A DNA stretch of 64,000 bases, taken from NCBI RefSeq assembly GCF_003349955.1, contig NZ_QLKQ01000002.1:140000-203999 (forward strand). Direction: 5' to 3'. Numbering within the stretch: the first letter of the stretch is position 1; every line of letters starts with the position of its first letter. Made by a program: the position numbers and the translations under genes. Source of the DNA: Azospirillum brasilense (GTDB taxonomy: Bacteria > Pseudomonadota > Alphaproteobacteria > Azospirillales > Azospirillaceae). This document shows positions 7,544-17,553 of the stretch, one piece after another. The notes below the pieces were generated by a model that ran no database searches, was not told the DNA's origin, and saw only the letters and a list, made by a program, of their open reading frames with translations.

Positions 7544-9397
7544 TTACTCGGCCTTGAGCAGCACGATGGTCCCCTGCCCGGCCGCCGGAGCGGCCGGCGG
7601 CGCACCGGGCAGGATGATGCGCACCACCGTGCCCTCCCCAGGGGCGCTGCACAGGTCCAGCCGCCCGCCATGGGCCTCGACGAAGCGTTTGGCGAGCGGC
7701 AACCCCAGCCCTGTGCCGGAATGGGCCTTGGTCATGTAGCTGTTCACCTGGCGGAAGGGCTCCAACGCGATCTGGATGTCCTCCGGGGACATGCCGATGC
7801 CGGAATCGGCGACGGTCAAAACCACGCAGCCCCCCTCGTCGCGCACCGCATCCGCGCGCACGCAACCGCCTGCCGGCGTGAACTTGATGGCGTTGGACAG
7901 CAGGTTCAGCACAGCCTGCCGCAGACGGATGGCGTCGGCCATCACCGTCAGGCCGGTTTCGACGGGCGCGCTCTCGACCCGCACCCCTTTCTGACCAGCC
8001 AGCGCCTCCATCAACTCCAGGCATTCCCCCAACAGCACGGCGACGCGCACCGGCTCCGGATAGAGTTCCAGCCGTCCCGCCTCGACCTTCGCCATGTCCA
8101 GCACGTCGTTGACCAGCGCCAGCAGATGCTGGCCGGAGGCGTGGATGCTGGCGATGTAATCCTGGTGCTTCGGCGGGCTCGGGCCGAACAGGCCGGACAG
8201 CAGGGCCTCGCTGAAACCGATGATCGCGTTCAGCGGGGTGCGCAGCTCGTGGCTCATGTTGGCCAGGAAATCGGATTTGGCCAGATTGGCCGCCTCGGCA
8301 TGGTCCTTCTCGGCCTCCAGCCGGCGGCGCTGCTCCGCCAGCATGGCCTCGCGGGCGATGCGGGCCTCGCGTTCTGCATGGCGGCGGCGGCGGACGTGGC
8401 GCGTCACCACCAGCGACAGCACCAGAGTCGCCAGACCGGCGCCCGCCGCACCGGCCAGGATGGTCGTGCGCGTCCGGTTCAACTGGCTGCTGATCTGCTC
8501 GAACGGGACGGCCACGATGATCGACCAGCCGGTCTGCTGCGACCGGTGAACGAGAACGAGCGCCTCGTGCCCCTCCCTCGTCGTTCCTGAGAACAGCCCC
8601 TGATTAGACTCCATCAGCCGGGGGACCATCTTGTCCCGGACTCTTTGGCCGACATGCCGTTCCGGATCGTGGGACCGCGCGGCGATGACCAGGGCGGGAT
8701 CGACGACCGACACCGTCCAGGCCGCGGGGATTCCCGACCCGCGCAGCACGGCGTCGAGCCCGTCCAGCCCGACCGCCAACGACAGCACATGGCGGATCGG
8801 CGCTCCGTCCGGGTCATCCGGGTCCAGGACCGGCGCACGGACGATCAGCGCCGGACGCCCCGGCGGCCCGCCCGGCGGCAGAACGCCGCCGACGACCGTC
8901 CTCCGCGTGGCGGCCACCTGCCGGGTCACGTCGTCCAGACGCGGCGGCGGCAGGGAGGCCCCCAGCGGATACTGCGTGTGGAACAGGAAGGACATGTCCT
9001 CCACCGTCACCAGCCCCATCGCCAACCAGCCCGGTTGGCTGCGCACGGCCTCCACCGCCTCCGACTTCAGCAGGGCGACATCCTTCACCGTGCCGCGGCT
9101 CAGCGCGGCCAGAAGCTCCAGAGGGCGGGCCTTGCTTTCCAGCTCCCGGTCGATGGCGACCATCACCGAACGGGCCTGCGCGGCCAGTTCCGCCGCCAGG
9201 ACGTCCTGCTGTCGAAGGTCCAGAATCCAGACCACCACCGCCAGGAACAGCAGCAGCGGGGCGATGGCGGCGAGCCCCAGACCCAGCGTCGATGAGGGCA
9301 GTCGCAAGGCACTCTCCGACCGTTGACGGACACGGAATGGCGTTCGGACTGGACAGGGACAGGCGGTGCGCCTCCCCCTCCAATGGGTCGCCCGCAT
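7544..9397 (-). CDS. Membrane sensor histidine kinase, third gene of dctSR operon
   Basis: A membrane segment ([18 protein letters not shown]) is followed by a periplasmic cache-like region, a second membrane segment ([19 protein letters not shown]), a coiled linker, a HisKA domain with the phospho-His in [19 protein letters not shown], and a HATPase domain ([27 protein letters not shown]). The ATG at 9397 gives 617 residues, but TTG 9307 has GGAG upstream and places the first membrane segment near the N-terminus, so it may be the real start. No receiver domain is present. It follows dctR on the same strand, suggesting a second kinase input to DctR or an orphan output. Its ligand is unknown. 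Confidence 0.85.
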   Translation of the reverse strand: MRATHWRGRRTACPCPVRTPFRVRQRSESALRLPSSTLGLGLAAIAPLLLFLAVVVWILDLRQQDVLAAELAAQARSVMVAIDRELESKARPLELLAALSRGTVKDVALLKSEAVEAVRSQPGWLAMGLVTVEDMSFLFHTQYPLGASLPPPRLDDVTRQVAATRRTVVGGVLPPGGPPGRPALIVRAPVLDPDDPDGAPIRHVLSLAVGLDGLDAVLRGSGIPAAWTVSVVDPALVIAARSHDPERHVGQRVRDKMVPRLMESNQGLFSGTTREGHEALVLVHRSQQTGWSIIVAVPFEQISSQLNRTRTTILAGAAGAGLATLVLSLVVTRHVRRRRHAEREARIAREAMLAEQRRRLEAEKDHAEAANLAKSDFLANMSHELRTPLNAIIGFSEALLSGLFGPSPPKHQDYIASIHASGQHLLALVNDVLDMAKVEAGRLELYPEPVRVAVLLGECLELMEALAGQKGVRVESAPVETGLTVMADAIRLRQAVLNLLSNAIKFTPAGGCVRADAVRDEGGCVVLTVADSGIGMSPEDIQIALEPFRQVNSYMTKAHSGTGLGLPLAKRFVEAHGGRLDLCSAPGEGTVVRIILPGAPPAAPAAGQGTIVLLKAE

Positions 9398-9440
9398 CGG
9401 TTCGCCTGTCAAGCCCGCCGGTTGTCCTTTCCCTCCGCGC

Positions 9441-10043
9441 TCACCCCACCGCCGCGAGGATGCGGGCCAGTTCCACGGCCGTCTTGACCCCCATCTTCTC
9501 GAAGACATGGGCGCGGTGCACCTCGACGGTCCGCATGCTGATCCCCAGCTCGTCGGCGATGACCTTGTTCAGCTTGCCGGCCACCACCAGACCCATCACC
9601 TGCCGTTCGCGCTGGGTCAGGGTCGCCAGCCGGGCGGCGACGCCGGCCTGCCCGGCCTGCCGCGCCCGCTCCCCGGCGTCGAAGGCCAGCGCTTCGATCA
9701 CCCGGTCGACGAGATCGTTGTCGTTGAAGGGCTTCTCCACGAAGTCGCGGGCGCCCTTCTTCAAGGCCGACACGGCGATGGGCACGTCGCCATGGCCGGT
9801 CAGGAACAGCACGGGCATCCGGCAGCCCATGGCGCTCAGCCGGTCGAACAGCTCCAGCCCGCTCATCCCCTCCATGCGGATGTCCAGCAGAAGGCAGCCG
9901 GTCATGGCGGGGTCGTAGTCGGCGAGGAACGCCTCCGCCGACGGCCAGGAGGCCACCGGGACGTTGCGCGACTGGAACAGCCAGCCCAGGGCGTCGCGGA
10001 TCGCCTCGTCGTCATCGACGATGTGCAGCTTCGGCTCACACAT
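9441..10043 (-). CDS. dctR: FixJ/NarL-type response regulator, DctR-like
   Basis: The product is 200 residues. The N-terminal receiver domain has the acidic pair in [13 protein letters not shown], phospho-acceptor Asp in CLLLDIRM, conserved Thr in FLTGHGD and Lys in VEKPF. The C-terminal LuxR-type helix-turn-helix is [19 protein letters not shown] through [16 protein letters not shown]. The layout matches Rhodobacter DctR and FixJ. Its ATG overlaps the end of the dctS gene by eight bases, implying translational coupling. By analogy with Rhodobacter capsulatus it should activate the divergent dctPQM operon when C4-dicarboxylates are present. Confidence 0.85.
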   Translation of the reverse strand: MCEPKLHIVDDDEAIRDALGWLFQSRNVPVASWPSAEAFLADYDPAMTGCLLLDIRMEGMSGLELFDRLSAMGCRMPVLFLTGHGDVPIAVSALKKGARDFVEKPFNDNDLVDRVIEALAFDAGERARQAGQAGVAARLATLTQRERQVMGLVVAGKLNKVIADELGISMRTVEVHRAHVFEKMGVKTAVELARILAAVG

Positions 10044-12066
10044 CGGCGGTTCTCTCGTCGTGGGACGTCGCCACGCCGGTCATTGACGGTTCGGACAGGA
10101 CCGGCAGGGAGAAGAGGAACACGGTGCCGCCCTCCGGCGCGGGCTCGAACCACAGGCGCCCCTGGTGGTGCTCGATGATGGACCGGCAGATGTTCAGGCC
10201 CATGCCCATGCCCTCGGTCTTGGTGGTGAAGAAGGGAGAAAACAGTTTTTCCGCATTTTCAGGCGAAATGCCACAACCGCGGTCCTGGATGCGCGTCAGG
10301 ACCGACCCGTCCATCGCCTGCACCGTGACGCTCAGGCGGCGGCGGTCGCGCCGCGTCGCCGCCATGGCTTCGATGCCGTTGCGCATCAGGTTCATCACCA
10401 CCTGCTGCAACAGGATGCGGTCGGCCATCACCGCCGGCAGACCGCGCCCCACCTCCAGCACCAGCTTCACCCCCTGCTGGCGGGCATCGGCCTCCATCAG
10501 GGCCACGCAATCCTCCAGCATCTCCGACAGGCAACAGGGGGCGACGTTCGGCTCGCTCTTGCGAACGAAGTCGTGAATCCGCCGGATGATCTGTCCGGCC
10601 CGCCTGGCCTGCCCGGACAGCTTCTCCAGCGCCGTCGCCAGTTCGTCCGGCCGGATGCTGCCGGCCTGAAGGCGGTTGAGACAGCCGGTGCAATAGCTGG
10701 CGATGGCCGACAGCGGCTGGTTCAGCTCATGCGCCAGGGTGGAGGCCATTTCGCCCATGGTGATCAGCCGCGCCGTCTGCTGCAGCCGCTCCTGCTGCTG
10801 GCGGGCCAGCTCCTCCGCCCGTTTGCGCTCGGTGATGTCGAGGACCGAACCCATCCAGCCGGTGTGCCGACCGTTGGCGTCGATCAGCGGCGCCTCGTAG
10901 ATCAGCGCATCGAACCGTTCGCCGTTGGCGCGGCGGAAGCGCAGCTCGAAGCCGTTGGCCGGCGCGTTGCCGGCCAGGACGGCCTGGAAGACCTCCTCGG
11001 TGTGGGCGAGATCCTCCGGCAGCCAGTAGGGCATGACCGGCCCGGCCCCAACCAGCTCCTCCGCCGTCCAACCGACCATGCGGCAGAAGGCCGGATTCAC
11101 ATAGATGATGCGGCCGTCCAGGTCGCGGGCGCGCATGCCCACCGTCAGGCTGTCCTCCATCGCCTTGCGGAAGGCGTGCTCGGCGCGCAGGGCCTCCTCC
11201 GCCCGGATGCGCCGTGCGATGTGGCGGCGCACCGCCCACAGGCTCCACAGGGCCGAGACGGTCAGCGCGAAGATGGCGGCGATCAGGATGTTGCGCCCGA
11301 GGTTGCCGGAGAGCTGATGCAGCGTGGCGACCAGCGTCAGCCCATGCCCCGGCGGGTCGAAGGGCACGACGTGGCTGCGCCGCGGCTCCGGCATGGCGAT
11401 GCGCGACTTGGTCCCCAGCACCGCCCCGTAAGGATCGATGACCTCCAGCTGATAGCGCTGGGCGAACCACCAGGGCACGTGATGGGTCAGCAAGGCGTCG
11501 ATCGACAGCACGCCGGCGAGCGCGCCGGCGAACTCCTCCCCGCGGAAGATCGGGATGACGATCTCGAACGCGGTGTCCGCCGCGCCCAGCCGGTAGGGCG
11601 CCGAATAGGCCCGGCGGCCCGATGAGCGGGCGATCAGGAAGGCGTCGGCGCGCGGGCTGGGACCGAAGGCGTCGTCCAGCGCCGGCCCGTCCTCCACCGG
11701 CGGCTCCGACCGCACCGGCCGTCCCTGCGGATCCAGCCGCACCACCCGCTGGATCGCCGGGTTCACCGTCACGATGTGGCGCGCCATCACTGAATAGTTC
11801 ACCGGCGTGGTGTCCTCGCGCCCGAGCGATTCGGCGAGATACTGAAGCTTCTCCTCGTCGGAGGTGAGCTGGAAGTGGAGATTCTGCTCCACCCACAGCA
11901 CGTCCTTGATGAGGGTGAGCGTCTCCTCCTCCCGCTCGCTGCGATGGAGAACCCACAGGAAGACGCCGAACAGCAGGACGACCAGCGCCATCGCCACGAT
12001 GGGCATGGCCTGCACCGGGCCGCGCTGGCCGAGGCCATGGGGCGCGCTGGCCGCACCGCCGGTCAT
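10036..12066 (-). CDS. dctS: C4-dicarboxylate sensor histidine kinase DctS-like
   Basis: The product is 676 residues. Order: membrane segment (IVAMALVVLLFGVFLWVL), a large periplasmic cache-like domain, second membrane segment (ILIAAIFALTVSALWSLWAV), a PAS domain (DLDGRIIYVNPAFCRMVGW to GSVLDITERKRAEE), HisKA with phospho-His in STLAHELNQPLSAIASYC, and HATPase (MNLMRNGIEAM; DRGCGI; GMGMGLNICRSIIEHHQG). The HELNQPL form of the H-box is characteristic of the DctS/FixL/DctB group. It is divergent from dctP. The frame is open far upstream because it runs antisense to dctP; the ATG at 12066 gives a normal DctS N-terminus, though no good ribosome binding site is seen. Confidence 0.85.
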   Translation of the reverse strand: MTGGAASAPHGLGQRGPVQAMPIVAMALVVLLFGVFLWVLHRSEREEETLTLIKDVLWVEQNLHFQLTSDEEKLQYLAESLGREDTTPVNYSVMARHIVTVNPAIQRVVRLDPQGRPVRSEPPVEDGPALDDAFGPSPRADAFLIARSSGRRAYSAPYRLGAADTAFEIVIPIFRGEEFAGALAGVLSIDALLTHHVPWWFAQRYQLEVIDPYGAVLGTKSRIAMPEPRRSHVVPFDPPGHGLTLVATLHQLSGNLGRNILIAAIFALTVSALWSLWAVRRHIARRIRAEEALRAEHAFRKAMEDSLTVGMRARDLDGRIIYVNPAFCRMVGWTAEELVGAGPVMPYWLPEDLAHTEEVFQAVLAGNAPANGFELRFRRANGERFDALIYEAPLIDANGRHTGWMGSVLDITERKRAEELARQQQERLQQTARLITMGEMASTLAHELNQPLSAIASYCTGCLNRLQAGSIRPDELATALEKLSGQARRAGQIIRRIHDFVRKSEPNVAPCCLSEMLEDCVALMEADARQQGVKLVLEVGRGLPAVMADRILLQQVVMNLMRNGIEAMAATRRDRRRLSVTVQAMDGSVLTRIQDRGCGISPENAEKLFSPFFTTKTEGMGMGLNICRSIIEHHQGRLWFEPAPEGGTVFLFSLPVLSEPSMTGVATSHDERTADV

Positions 12067-12171
12067 GGGGGGGAGAGGTGTTGGCACGGCAACCAATATG
12101 TCACGTTCACAGCTACGGATTTCCACAATAGCGTCGAGGGCGAAATTATCGAACAATGAAAGAATATCAAA

Positions 12172-12192
12172 GGCCGGACCATCAGTCCGACC
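12172..12192 (+). promoter_or_regulatory. Inverted repeat in the dctP leader
   Basis: GGCCGGAC, five bases, then GTCCGACC pair at seven of eight positions. It ends ten bases before the dctP ribosome binding site (GGAGG, 12203-12207), so it could be a DctR operator or a leader hairpin that tunes dctP translation. Placement is the only evidence for function. Confidence 0.4.
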
Positions 12193-12216
12193 AACAACAA
12201 GTGGAGGATGACCCCT

Positions 12217-13227
12217 ATGAAGTTCGTTTCGCTGCTGTGCGCCACCGTCGCCGCCGGCTGCCTGATGGCCGCCACCGCCGCCACCGCGCAGGAGCCGATC
12301 GTCATCAAGTTCAGCCACGTCGTCGCTCCGGAGACCCCGAAGGGCAAGGGCGCCGAGAAGTTCAAGCAGCTGGCCGAGCAGCGCACCGGCGGCAAGGTGA
12401 AGGTCGAGGTCTATCCCAACAGCCAGCTCTACAAGGACAAGGAGGAGCTGGAGGCGCTGCAGCTCGGCGCCGTGCAGATGCTGGCCCCGTCGCTGGCCAA
12501 GTTCGGCCCGCTGGGCGCCAAGGAATTCGAGATCTTCGACCTGCCCTACATCTTCCCCTGCAAGGCCGCCCTGGTGAAGGTCACCACCGGCCCGATCGGC
12601 AAGCAGCTGTTCCAGAAGCTGGAGAACAAGGGCATCACCGGTCTGGCCTACTGGGACAACGGCTTCAAGATCATGAGCGCCAACAAGCCGCTGCACGCCA
12701 CGGCGGACTTCAAGGGCCTCAAGATGCGCATCCAGTCGTCGAAGGTGCTGGACGCGCAGATGCGCGCGCTCGGCGCCCTGCCGCAGGTGATGGCCTTCTC
12801 CGAGGTCTATCAGGCGCTGCAGACCGGCGTCGTCGACGGCACCGAGAACCCGCCGTCCAACATGTACACCCAGAAGATGCACGAGGTGCAGAGCCACGCC
12901 ACGCTCTCCGACCACGGCTATCTGGGCTACGCGGTCATCGTGAACAAGAAGTTCTGGGACGGCCTGCCGGCCGACGTCCGCACCCAGCTCGACGGTGCGA
13001 TGAAGGAGGCGACCGAGTACGCCAACAACATCGCCCAGGAAGAGAACGACAAGTCCCTGGAGGCGATGAAGGCCGCCGGCAAGACCAAGTTCTACGAGCT
13101 GACCAAGGACGAGCGCGCGTCGTGGCGCCAAGCCATGCTGCCGGTCCACGAGGACATGGCGTCGCGCGTCGGCAAGGAACTGCTGGCGAGCATCAAGACC
13201 GAGACCGACGCCGCCAAGTGCGAGTGA
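12217..13227 (+). CDS. dctP: TRAP transporter periplasmic binding protein DctP
   Basis: The product is 336 residues with a Sec signal peptide (MKFVSLLCATVAAGCLMAATAATAQ). Family signatures include IVIKFSHVVAPETPKGKGA near the N-terminus, the conserved Arg region LKMRIQSSKVLDAQ, which binds the substrate carboxylate, and VYQALQTGVVDGTENPPSN. DctP captures C4-dicarboxylates in the periplasm and hands them to DctQM. The ATG at 12217 is chosen over 12208 because GGAGG ends directly before 12208 and sits nine bases before 12217. It is first in dctPQM, divergent from dctS. Confidence 0.93.
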   Translation: MKFVSLLCATVAAGCLMAATAATAQEPIVIKFSHVVAPETPKGKGAEKFKQLAEQRTGGKVKVEVYPNSQLYKDKEELEALQLGAVQMLAPSLAKFGPLGAKEFEIFDLPYIFPCKAALVKVTTGPIGKQLFQKLENKGITGLAYWDNGFKIMSANKPLHATADFKGLKMRIQSSKVLDAQMRALGALPQVMAFSEVYQALQTGVVDGTENPPSNMYTQKMHEVQSHATLSDHGYLGYAVIVNKKFWDGLPADVRTQLDGAMKEATEYANNIAQEENDKSLEAMKAAGKTKFYELTKDERASWRQAMLPVHEDMASRVGKELLASIKTETDAAKCE

Positions 13228-13240
13228 TCACGAGCACCTG

Positions 13241-13263
13241 ATCGGGCGGCACTGCCGCCCGGT
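13241..13263 (+). other. Hairpin after dctP, no U-tract
   Basis: GGGCGGC-ACT-GCCGCCC with three more pairs outside (ten in total counting one wobble). It begins 14 bases after the dctP stop. Without a U-tract it probably protects the 3' end of dctP mRNA rather than terminating fully. Confidence 0.6.
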
Positions 13264-13296
13264 CCAATCAAGCAAGACCAACGCACAGCCCTCGGC

Positions 13297-13325
13297 AAGC
13301 GCCCGCTCACTCGACGCGGGCGCTT
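13297..13325 (+). other. Second strong hairpin between dctP and dctQ
   Basis: AAGCGCCCGC, nine-base loop, GCGGGCGCTT: ten perfect pairs. It lies 21 bases before the dctQ ATG. Together with the preceding hairpin it could partially terminate or stall processing, giving more DctP than DctQM, as is common for binding-protein operons. Confidence 0.6.
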
Positions 13326-13346
13326 CCTCCTGCGCGCGGAGCCACC

Positions 13347-14033
13347 ATGCCCATGAAAATCCTAGACCATCTGGAGGAGATTCTTATCGCCTTCCTGATG
13401 GCAGCGGCGACGATAATCATCTTCATCTCGGTCGCCCACCGTTACGCCGCCGGCTTCCCCATCATCCAGGACTACATCCTCCACTGGAATCTGGCCTGGG
13501 CGCAGGAGCTGTGCATCTACATGTTCGTCTGGATGGCGAAGTTCGGCGCCGCCTACGGTGTCCGCACCGGCATCCATGTGGGTGTAGACGTCCTCATCAA
13601 CAAGCTCTCCACCCCCCTGCGCGCGAAATTCATCGTGTTCGGCCTTCTGGCCGGCGCGACCTTCACCGGCGTGGTCGGCACGATGGGCTCCACCTTCGTC
13701 TGGCACATGTCGGACACCGAGCAGGTGTCGGCCGACCTGGAATGGCCGATGTGGATCATCTATCTGGCGATCCCGCTCGGCTCCTACCTGATGTGCTTCC
13801 GCTTCCTTCAGGTGATGGTGAACTTCCTGCGCACCGGCGAGCTGCCGCACCACGACCACGGCCATGTCGAGGGTCTGGAGGAGGACACCACCGACCCGCA
13901 ACGCGCCGCGCAGGACGTCAACTGGTACGAGATGGACGACAACCTGCACCCGCACGACATCGCCCATCACGAGGGCCGCAAGCCCGGCAACGGCCCTGAT
14001 TCCGCCAAGGGACCGAAGGAGAACGACCGATGA
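13347..14033 (+). CDS. dctQ: TRAP transporter small membrane subunit DctQ
   Basis: The product is 228 residues with four predicted membrane segments (for example LIAFLMAAATIIIFISVAHRY and AKFIVFGLLAGATFTGVVGT) and the family motif WAQELCIYMFVWMAKFGAAYGVRTGIH. DctQ pairs with DctM to form the Na+-dependent permease. Its cytoplasmic C-terminal tail is unusually long, acidic and His-rich (HHDHGHVEGLEED... DNLHPHDIAHHEG), about 60 residues beyond the core. The dctM start overlaps its stop as ATGA. Confidence 0.92.
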   Translation: MPMKILDHLEEILIAFLMAAATIIIFISVAHRYAAGFPIIQDYILHWNLAWAQELCIYMFVWMAKFGAAYGVRTGIHVGVDVLINKLSTPLRAKFIVFGLLAGATFTGVVGTMGSTFVWHMSDTEQVSADLEWPMWIIYLAIPLGSYLMCFRFLQVMVNFLRTGELPHHDHGHVEGLEEDTTDPQRAAQDVNWYEMDDNLHPHDIAHHEGRKPGNGPDSAKGPKENDR

Positions 14034-15328
14034 ACGCCGCCATCATCTTCGGCCTCCTGCTGGTCCTGATGCTGACCGGCATGCCGATCTCCATCTCGCT
14101 CGGCCTGACGGTTCTGACCTTCCTCTTCACCATGACCCATGTGCCGATCGAGGCCGTGGCGCTGAAGCTGTTCACCGGCATCGAGAAGTTCGAGATCATG
14201 GCGATCCCGTTCTTCATCCTGGCCGGCAACTTCCTGACGCACGGCGGCGTGGCCCGGCGCATGATCAACTTCGCCACGGCGATGGTCGGCCACTGGCACG
14301 GCGGCCTCGGCCTCGCCGGCGTGATGGGATGCGCCCTGTTCGCGGCGGTGTCCGGTTCCAGCCCGGCGACGGTGGTGGCCATCGGCTCCATCGTGCTTCC
14401 GGCGATGGTCGCCCAGGGCTTCCCGAAGCAGTTCGGCGCCGGCGTCATCACCACCTCGGGCGCGCTGGGCATCCTGATCCCGCCGTCCATCGTGATGGTG
14501 ATGTATTCGGTCGCCACCAGCGGCAGCCCGCACGCCGCCTCGGTCGGGCAGCTCTTCATGGCAGGCGTCATCCCCGGCCTGTTGCTGGCCTTCGTGCTGG
14601 GCGGCGTCACCTGGTACCGTGCGCGCAAGTTCGGCTATCCGCGCCTGCCAAAGGCCAGCCTGGCCCAGCGCTTCAAGGCCTTCCGCGAGGCCATCTGGGG
14701 CCTGTCGCTGATCGTCATCGTCATCGGCGGCATCTATTCCGGCGTCTTCACGCCGACCGAGGCCGCGGCGATGAGCGCCGTCTACGCCTTCATCATCGCG
14801 GTCTTCGTCTACAAGGACATGCCGCTGCGCGGCGTGCCGAAGGTGCTGCTGTCCTCGGCCAGCATGTCGGCGATGCTGCTCTACATCATCACGAACGCCG
14901 TGCTCTTCTCGTTCGTGCTGACGTCGGAGAACATCCCGCAGGGCATCGCCGATTGGATCGTCGCCCAGGGGCTGGGCGTGATCGCCTTCCTTCTGGTGAC
15001 CAACATCCTTCTGCTGATGGCCGGCAATTTCATGGAGCCGTCGTCGATCGTGCTGATCATGGCGCCGATCCTGTTCCCGGTCGCCATCAAGCTGGGCATC
15101 GACCCGGTGCATTTCGGCATCATGATGGTCGTGAACATGGAGGTCGGCATGTGCCACCCGCCGGTGGGTCTGAACCTCTACGTCGCGTCGGGCATCACCA
15201 AGATGGGCATCACCGAGCTGACCGTGGCCGTCTGGCCGTGGCTGCTGGCGATGCTGGGCTTCCTGGTGCTGATCACCTACGTGCCGATCGTCTCCACCTG
15301 GCTGCCGCGCGCGCTGGGGATGATGTAA
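14030..15328 (+). CDS. dctM: TRAP transporter large membrane subunit DctM
   Basis: The product is 432 residues, the normal DctM length, with about twelve hydrophobic segments. Signatures: TGMPISISLGL, the FFILAGNFL and GVMGCALFAAVSGSSPATVVAIGSI stretches, GILIPPSIVMVMYSVAT, and GMCHPPVGLNLYVASGI near the C-terminus, all typical of the ion-transporter superfamily fold. It forms the Na+-coupled channel with DctQ. The ATGA overlap with dctQ implies coupled translation. The operon ends at the terminator at 15359-15400. Confidence 0.94.
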   Translation: MNAAIIFGLLLVLMLTGMPISISLGLTVLTFLFTMTHVPIEAVALKLFTGIEKFEIMAIPFFILAGNFLTHGGVARRMINFATAMVGHWHGGLGLAGVMGCALFAAVSGSSPATVVAIGSIVLPAMVAQGFPKQFGAGVITTSGALGILIPPSIVMVMYSVATSGSPHAASVGQLFMAGVIPGLLLAFVLGGVTWYRARKFGYPRLPKASLAQRFKAFREAIWGLSLIVIVIGGIYSGVFTPTEAAAMSAVYAFIIAVFVYKDMPLRGVPKVLLSSASMSAMLLYIITNAVLFSFVLTSENIPQGIADWIVAQGLGVIAFLLVTNILLLMAGNFMEPSSIVLIMAPILFPVAIKLGIDPVHFGIMMVVNMEVGMCHPPVGLNLYVASGITKMGITELTVAVWPWLLAMLGFLVLITYVPIVSTWLPRALGMM

Positions 15329-15358
15329 TCCCTCATCCCCGGGCGAAGGCCCATAAGG

Positions 15359-15400
15359 AAAACCCCTCGCCGGAGCGTTCCGGCGAGGGGTTTTTCTTTT
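15359..15400 (+). terminator. Strong intrinsic terminator of dctPQM
   Basis: A GC-rich stem (ACCCCTCGCCGGA / TCCGGCGAGGGGT) with a four-base GCGT loop is followed by TTTTTCTTTT, and preceded by AAAA, so it could act on both strands between the convergent dctM and PhnA-like genes. Confidence 0.92.
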
Positions 15401-15420
15401 CCGGGGAAGCCGGAGCGCCG

Positions 15421-15774
15421 TCACGCCTTCTTGACGAATTCCGACTTCAGGTTCATCGCGCCGATGCCGTCGATCTTGCAGGCGATGTTGTGGCCGTCGG
15501 CCCCATCGACCAGACGGATGTTCTTCACCTTGGTGCCGCCCTTGACGACCAGGGACGAGCCCTTGACCTTCAGATCCTTGATGACTGTCACCGCGTCGCC
15601 GTCGCTCAGCGCGTTCCCGTTGGCGTCCCGCACTCCCTGATCCGCCGCGTCCGCACCCGCGCCGCCTTCGGCCTGCGGGTTCCATTCATGGGCGCATTCG
15701 GGGCAGATCCACAGCATGCCGTCCTGATAGACATGCTCGGAGTTGCATTTCGGGCACTTCAATCCGTCGTCCAT
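15421..15774 (-). CDS. PhnA/YjdM-family zinc-ribbon protein
   Basis: The product is 117 residues. The N-terminal zinc ribbon has CPKC and CPEC pairs (residues about 7-10 and 26-29), followed by the PhnA C-terminal domain with [30 protein letters not shown] and [22 protein letters not shown]. Despite the historical name, the E. coli YjdM protein is not required for phosphonate breakdown and its role is unclear. GAGG lies six bases before this ATG, supporting the start. A Gly/Ala-rich linker separates the two domains. Confidence 0.9.
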   Translation of the reverse strand: MDDGLKCPKCNSEHVYQDGMLWICPECAHEWNPQAEGGAGADAADQGVRDANGNALSDGDAVTVIKDLKVKGSSLVVKGGTKVKNIRLVDGADGHNIACKIDGIGAMNLKSEFVKKA

Positions 15775-15894
15775 ATCATCCTCGCCTTTCGGGAGCGGCA
15801 TCCTAGTGCGGCGAGGCGAAAAGCGGAAACGCAACTTGCCCAAGGCGGGCATTCCCTCCCGCCGCAAGCAAGTTGCGTGTCATCGCAAGGCTGT

Positions 15895-17493
15895 TTACGC
15901 CGCCTTGATCGAGGCCAGGAACCTCTGCACCTCGTCGCGCAGATCGACGAAGCGCGCCTGGAGAGTCTGGGCGACCTCCACCGACTCGCGGGCCGCCGTC
16001 GCCACCTCCGACGAGGCGCCGGAGGCGACCGCGATGCTGCGGGTCACGGTGTCGGCCTCGCCGGCCACGGTGCGGACCTTCTCGGCGATCTCGCCGGTCG
16101 CGGCCAACTGCTCCTGGACCGAAGCGGCGATCTCCGCCGAACGCTGGCTGAGCTGGCCGATGGTCTCGGTGATGGCGCCGATGGCGGACACGGTGTCCTG
16201 GGTCACCGACTGGATGGCGCCGATCTGGGTGGCGATCTCCTCCGTCGCCTTGGCGGTCTGGCTGGCGAGGTTCTTCACCTCGCTCGCCACCACGGCGAAG
16301 CCCTTGCCGGCTTCCCCGGCCCGCGCCGCCTCGATGGTCGCGTTCAGGGCCAGCAGGTTGGTCTGCCCGGCGATGGAGGTGATGAGGCTGGTGATCTCGC
16401 CGATCTTGGCGGCGCCGGCGGCCAGCGCCTCCACCGTCTTGCGGCTGGCGTCGGCGCGGTCGATGGCCTGGGCGGACATGGCGACCGACTGCTTGACGCT
16501 CTCGGCGATGCTGCGGATCGACTGGGTGAGTTGCTCCGCCGCCGCGCTGGCGGTCTGGACGGTGCGGCTGGTCTCGTCGGCGGCCCCGGCCACCGAGGCG
16601 TTGCACTGGTCGGCGCGCAGCGCGCTCTCCAGCATGCTGCCGGCGCTGCCCTTCATTTGCGAGGCGGCGGTGGAGGCCTCGCCCACCGTCGCCTGCACCG
16701 AGCGGTCGAAGGCGGCGGCGAGGCGGGTCAGCCGCTCGCCGCGCTGCGCCTCCTCGGCCTGCCGGGCCAGCTTCTCGGCTTCGAGCCGCTGGCGCTGCTG
16801 GGCGTTCTGGCGAAGCATGTCGATGGTGCGCGCCATCGCCCCCATCTCGTCGCGGCGCTCCAGGGCGGGCACGGCGACCGCGTAGTCGCCCTGGGCCAGC
16901 CGGCCGACCATGGCGGTGATCTGCATCAGCGGTCGCGTGATCGCGGAGACGACGAGGTAGAGCGCCGCCATGATGGCGAGGAAGGCGACGGCCCCGACGG
17001 CGATCTGGGTCGCCGCGTCAGCGGTCACCCGCGCCTCCACCCGGTCGGTGCGCAGGCGCAGGACGAACTCGCCGATGGTCTTGCGCTGCCCGGCCTGCCC
17101 GCCGACGATCGGCTTCACCACCTCGATGAAGCCCTTCGCGGCCTTGGTGTCTCCGACCTCGGCCACCACCTTGGCCTTGTCGTCGCGCACCTGGGCGCCG
17201 AGAAAATCGGGGTCGGAGGACGGCGCCTTGGCGACCTCGCGCACCTGTTCGGTGTCGAAGTCGTAGAGCGGGATCGCCGCGGCGCGGGCCTGGAGCGTGG
17301 CCACCATGTCGGCGCGCGCCGCCAGCGTCTCTTTGGCTTGGTTGGCCGAGCTGTGCACGCCCCAGGCGATGGCCAGCACCTGATAGACCAGCAGCACGCC
17401 GCCGATCAGCAGCATCGCCCGCAGGCGCAACCCCAAACCTCCACCGTGATTCCCGCTGTCCCGGGTCCCGTCTGCCGCGCCGCTGACCGTCAT
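15895..17493 (-). CDS. Methyl-accepting chemotaxis protein
   Basis: The product is 532 residues. Membrane segment 1 ([21 protein letters not shown]), a periplasmic sensor region of roughly 150 residues, membrane segment 2 ([20 protein letters not shown]), a HAMP domain ([20 protein letters not shown]), then the signalling domain with the conserved hairpin tip [48 protein letters not shown] 17493 is preferred over TTG 17520. It lies 60 bases after the periplasmic binding protein gene on the same strand, so that protein may present ligand to it. The C-terminus has no CheR pentapeptide. Confidence 0.92.
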   Translation of the reverse strand: MTVSGAADGTRDSGNHGGGLGLRLRAMLLIGGVLLVYQVLAIAWGVHSSANQAKETLAARADMVATLQARAAAIPLYDFDTEQVREVAKAPSSDPDFLGAQVRDDKAKVVAEVGDTKAAKGFIEVVKPIVGGQAGQRKTIGEFVLRLRTDRVEARVTADAATQIAVGAVAFLAIMAALYLVVSAITRPLMQITAMVGRLAQGDYAVAVPALERRDEMGAMARTIDMLRQNAQQRQRLEAEKLARQAEEAQRGERLTRLAAAFDRSVQATVGEASTAASQMKGSAGSMLESALRADQCNASVAGAADETSRTVQTASAAAEQLTQSIRSIAESVKQSVAMSAQAIDRADASRKTVEALAAGAAKIGEITSLITSIAGQTNLLALNATIEAARAGEAGKGFAVVASEVKNLASQTAKATEEIATQIGAIQSVTQDTVSAIGAITETIGQLSQRSAEIAASVQEQLAATGEIAEKVRTVAGEADTVTRSIAVASGASSEVATAARESVEVAQTLQARFVDLRDEVQRFLASIKAA

Positions 17494-17553
17494 GATCCGC
17501 CCTTTTCTCTTGCTGAACAATCGGTTGCCGAACGGTCGGCGTCCGCCTCGGCG

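Noticed and set aside
12067-13149. N-terminal extension of the dctS frame through the dctP region
   Set aside because: The extra residues are Leu/Val/Gly/Arg-rich antisense of dctP; the ATG at 12066 gives a normal DctS.
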